Shown: piece by piece, positions 13,574 through 14,588 of the stretch
Position numbering within the stretch: position 1 is the first letter of the stretch
How the letters are laid out: each line of letters begins with the position of its first letter
Source of the DNA: Actinomycetota bacterium
GTDB taxonomy: Bacteria > Actinomycetota > Geothermincolia > Fen-727 > Anoxymicrobiaceae
DNA length: 14,588 nucleotides
Reading direction: 5' to 3'
Assembly: GCA_016649525.1 (NCBI GenBank)
Contig: JAENXM010000018.1
Span: forward strand, 1-14,588
The notes under the pieces: generated by a model
Databases searched by the model: none
What the model saw: only the letters and a program-made list of their open reading frames with translations
What the model was told of the DNA's origin: nothing
Program-made: the position numbers and the translations under genes

Positions 13574-14218
13574 TCACCGCTTGACGGACCGCTTCTTCCC
13601 GCCCTTCACGGACTCGCGAATAACAAGAAGCGACCCGCGTGGGCCCGGTACAGCTCCCCTGAGCAGCAGGAGGCCTCGCTTCTGGTCGACCCCCACCACT
13701 AGCAAATTCTGTACCGTTACGTTGTCTGCGCCCATCCGCCCCGGCAACTTCTTTCCTTTGAACACCCTGGACGGTGTTGCGCACGCGCCGATGGAACCGG
13801 GCGCCCTGTGGAACCTGGAGCCGTGGGAAGCCGGGCCGCCCGCAAAACCCCATCTCTTTACCACGCCGGTGAATCCCTTCCCCTTGCTCACACCCGATAC
13901 GTCAGCACGGTCACCCTCGGCAAAGATATCGACCTTCACCTTCTGCCCGGGCCTGTAATCCGCAACACTGAGCGGCACCTCCGCGAGAAACCGCACTGGC
14001 TCGCAGCTCGCTTTCTTGAAGTGACCCTTCATCGGCTGGTTGACCCTGTCGGGCTTCAGGTCGCCGTATCCGAGCTGGACGGCCTCGTACCCGTCTTTCT
14101 CAGAGACTTTGACCTGGGTAACCACGCACGGCCCCGCCTTCAGGACCGTGACCGGTATCACGAGGTCTTCCTTGAAAATCTGGGTCATCCCCAGTTTCTC
14201 GCCGAGTATCGCCTTCAT
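13574..14218 (-). CDS. rplC: 50S ribosomal protein L3
   Basis: L3 is an early-binding 50S protein reaching toward the peptidyl-transferase centre. The 214-residue product begins MKAILGEKLGMTQIFKEDLV and carries the signature GFAGGPASHGSRFHRAPGSI (124-143), then ATPSRVFKGKKLPGRMG. The ATG at 14218 was chosen over another ATG four codons upstream (14230) because it matches the family start; the upstream one directly abuts the GGAGG and would have no spacer. The length is typical. A 43-base gap separates it from rpsJ, the longest in the window. Confidence 0.97.
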   Translation of the reverse strand: MKAILGEKLGMTQIFKEDLVIPVTVLKAGPCVVTQVKVSEKDGYEAVQLGYGDLKPDRVNQPMKGHFKKASCEPVRFLAEVPLSVADYRPGQKVKVDIFAEGDRADVSGVSKGKGFTGVVKRWGFAGGPASHGSRFHRAPGSIGACATPSRVFKGKKLPGRMGADNVTVQNLLVVGVDQKRGLLLLRGAVPGPRGSLLVIRESVKGGKKRSVKR

Positions 14219-14261
14219 GGTTCCCTGCATCCTCCGGCTGAAAAACCGATCAACTCACAGC

Positions 14262-14570
14262 TCACAGCTTGATCTCTATGTCAACGCCCGCGGGAAGGTC
14301 CATACCCATCAGGGCGTCCACCGTCGCGGGGGTAGGCTCGAGTATGTCGATCAGCCGTTTATGCGTCCTGATCTCGAAATGCTCGCGCGAGTCCTTGTCG
14401 ACATGGGGCGAGCGGATAACGCAGTAAACGCTTCTCTCGGTAGGTAGAGGAACGGGGCCGGACACCCCGGCACCCGTCTTCCTGGCCGTCTCCACGATCA
14501 TGCGAGCCGACTGATCGATGATCTCGTGGTCATACGCCTTGAGCCTTATGCGTATCTTTTCTCTTGCCAC
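14262..14570 (-). CDS. rpsJ: 30S ribosomal protein S10
   Basis: S10 (also NusE, a transcription antitermination partner) is the first gene of the S10 block. The 102-residue product has full family length: KIRIRLKAYDHEIIDQSARM, then RKTGAGVSGPVPLPTERSVY, SREHFEIRTHKRLIDI and the closing PAGVDIEIKL. The start is GTG at 14570, six bases from a GGAGGG at 14577-14582. Only 18 bases of upstream sequence are in the window, so the promoter and any L4-responsive leader cannot be judged. Confidence 0.98.
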   Translation of the reverse strand: MAREKIRIRLKAYDHEIIDQSARMIVETARKTGAGVSGPVPLPTERSVYCVIRSPHVDKDSREHFEIRTHKRLIDILEPTPATVDALMGMDLPAGVDIEIKL

Positions 14571-14576
14571 TTACGT

Positions 14577-14582
14577 CCCTCC
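14577..14582 (-). promoter_or_regulatory. Shine-Dalgarno site of rpsJ
   Basis: GGAGGG on the minus strand, six bases before the GTG start of rpsJ, supporting that start at the edge of the window. Confidence 0.8.
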
Positions 14583-14588
14583 GCTCTC

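Noticed and set aside
14219..14261. Possible terminator or attenuator between rpsJ and rplC
   Set aside because: A short T run (GGTTTTT) exists on the coding strand but no stable GC-rich stem precedes it; the direct repeat next to it cannot form a hairpin by itself.
1..14588. A hidden mobile, defence or biosynthetic system
   Set aside because: Every stretch is accounted for by conserved ribosomal-operon genes with gaps of at most about 45 bases; no transposase, inverted repeats, CRISPR-like arrays or foreign genes were seen.

Overview
The whole window is one uninterrupted, minus-strand ribosomal-protein super-operon: the S10, spc and alpha clusters fused head to tail. Reading in the direction of transcription (from high to low coordinates) I find 30 genes: rpsJ-rplC-rplD-rplW-rplB-rpsS-rplV-rpsC-rplP-rpmC-rpsQ (S10 block, 14570 to 8812), rplN-rplX-rplE-rpsN-rpsH-rplF-rplR-rpsE-rpmD-rplO-secY (spc block, 8793 to 3494), adk-map-infA (3485 to 1754), and rpmJ-rpsM-rpsK-rpsD-rpoA (alpha block, 1736 to 1, with rpoA cut by the window edge). 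rpmJ (38 codons) was found by reading the gap between infA and rpsM. No gene is on the plus strand; the long plus-strand open frames are antisense shadows of high-GC genes. There is no RNA gene, mobile element, CRISPR array or recognisable internal promoter or terminator, and no gap exceeds about 45 bases.

Organism: a high-GC bacterium with the zinc-binding (C+) forms of S4, S14, L24, L36 and adenylate kinase. S14 is the short zinc form ending in an actinobacterial-looking GELPGVTKSSW, IF-1 looks actinobacterial, and L22 and S3 carry long C-terminal tails of the kind known in Actinobacteria. I infer a probably deep-branching member of the Actinobacteriota; this is not proven from the window.

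How the genes work together: the operon supplies 25 proteins of both ribosomal subunits, IF-1 for initiation, SecY for nascent-protein export, methionine aminopeptidase for N-terminal processing, adenylate kinase for nucleotide balance, and the RNA polymerase alpha subunit. Genes abut or overlap by a few bases, with Shine-Dalgarno sites inside the preceding gene, which points to translational coupling.

What stands out: (1) long charged low-complexity C-terminal tails on three closely linked ribosomal proteins: L22 (about 113 extra residues, ending in a histone-H1-like Lys/Ala/Gly/Pro tail), S3 (about 90 extra, strongly acidic) and L29 (about 55 extra, Glu-rich); (2) heavy use of TTG and GTG starts (13 of 30 genes), backed by good ribosome binding sites in most cases; (3) small extensions on Map and L30. 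I see no sign of a novel defence, mobile or biosynthetic system here; the tails are the only unusual biology I can support.
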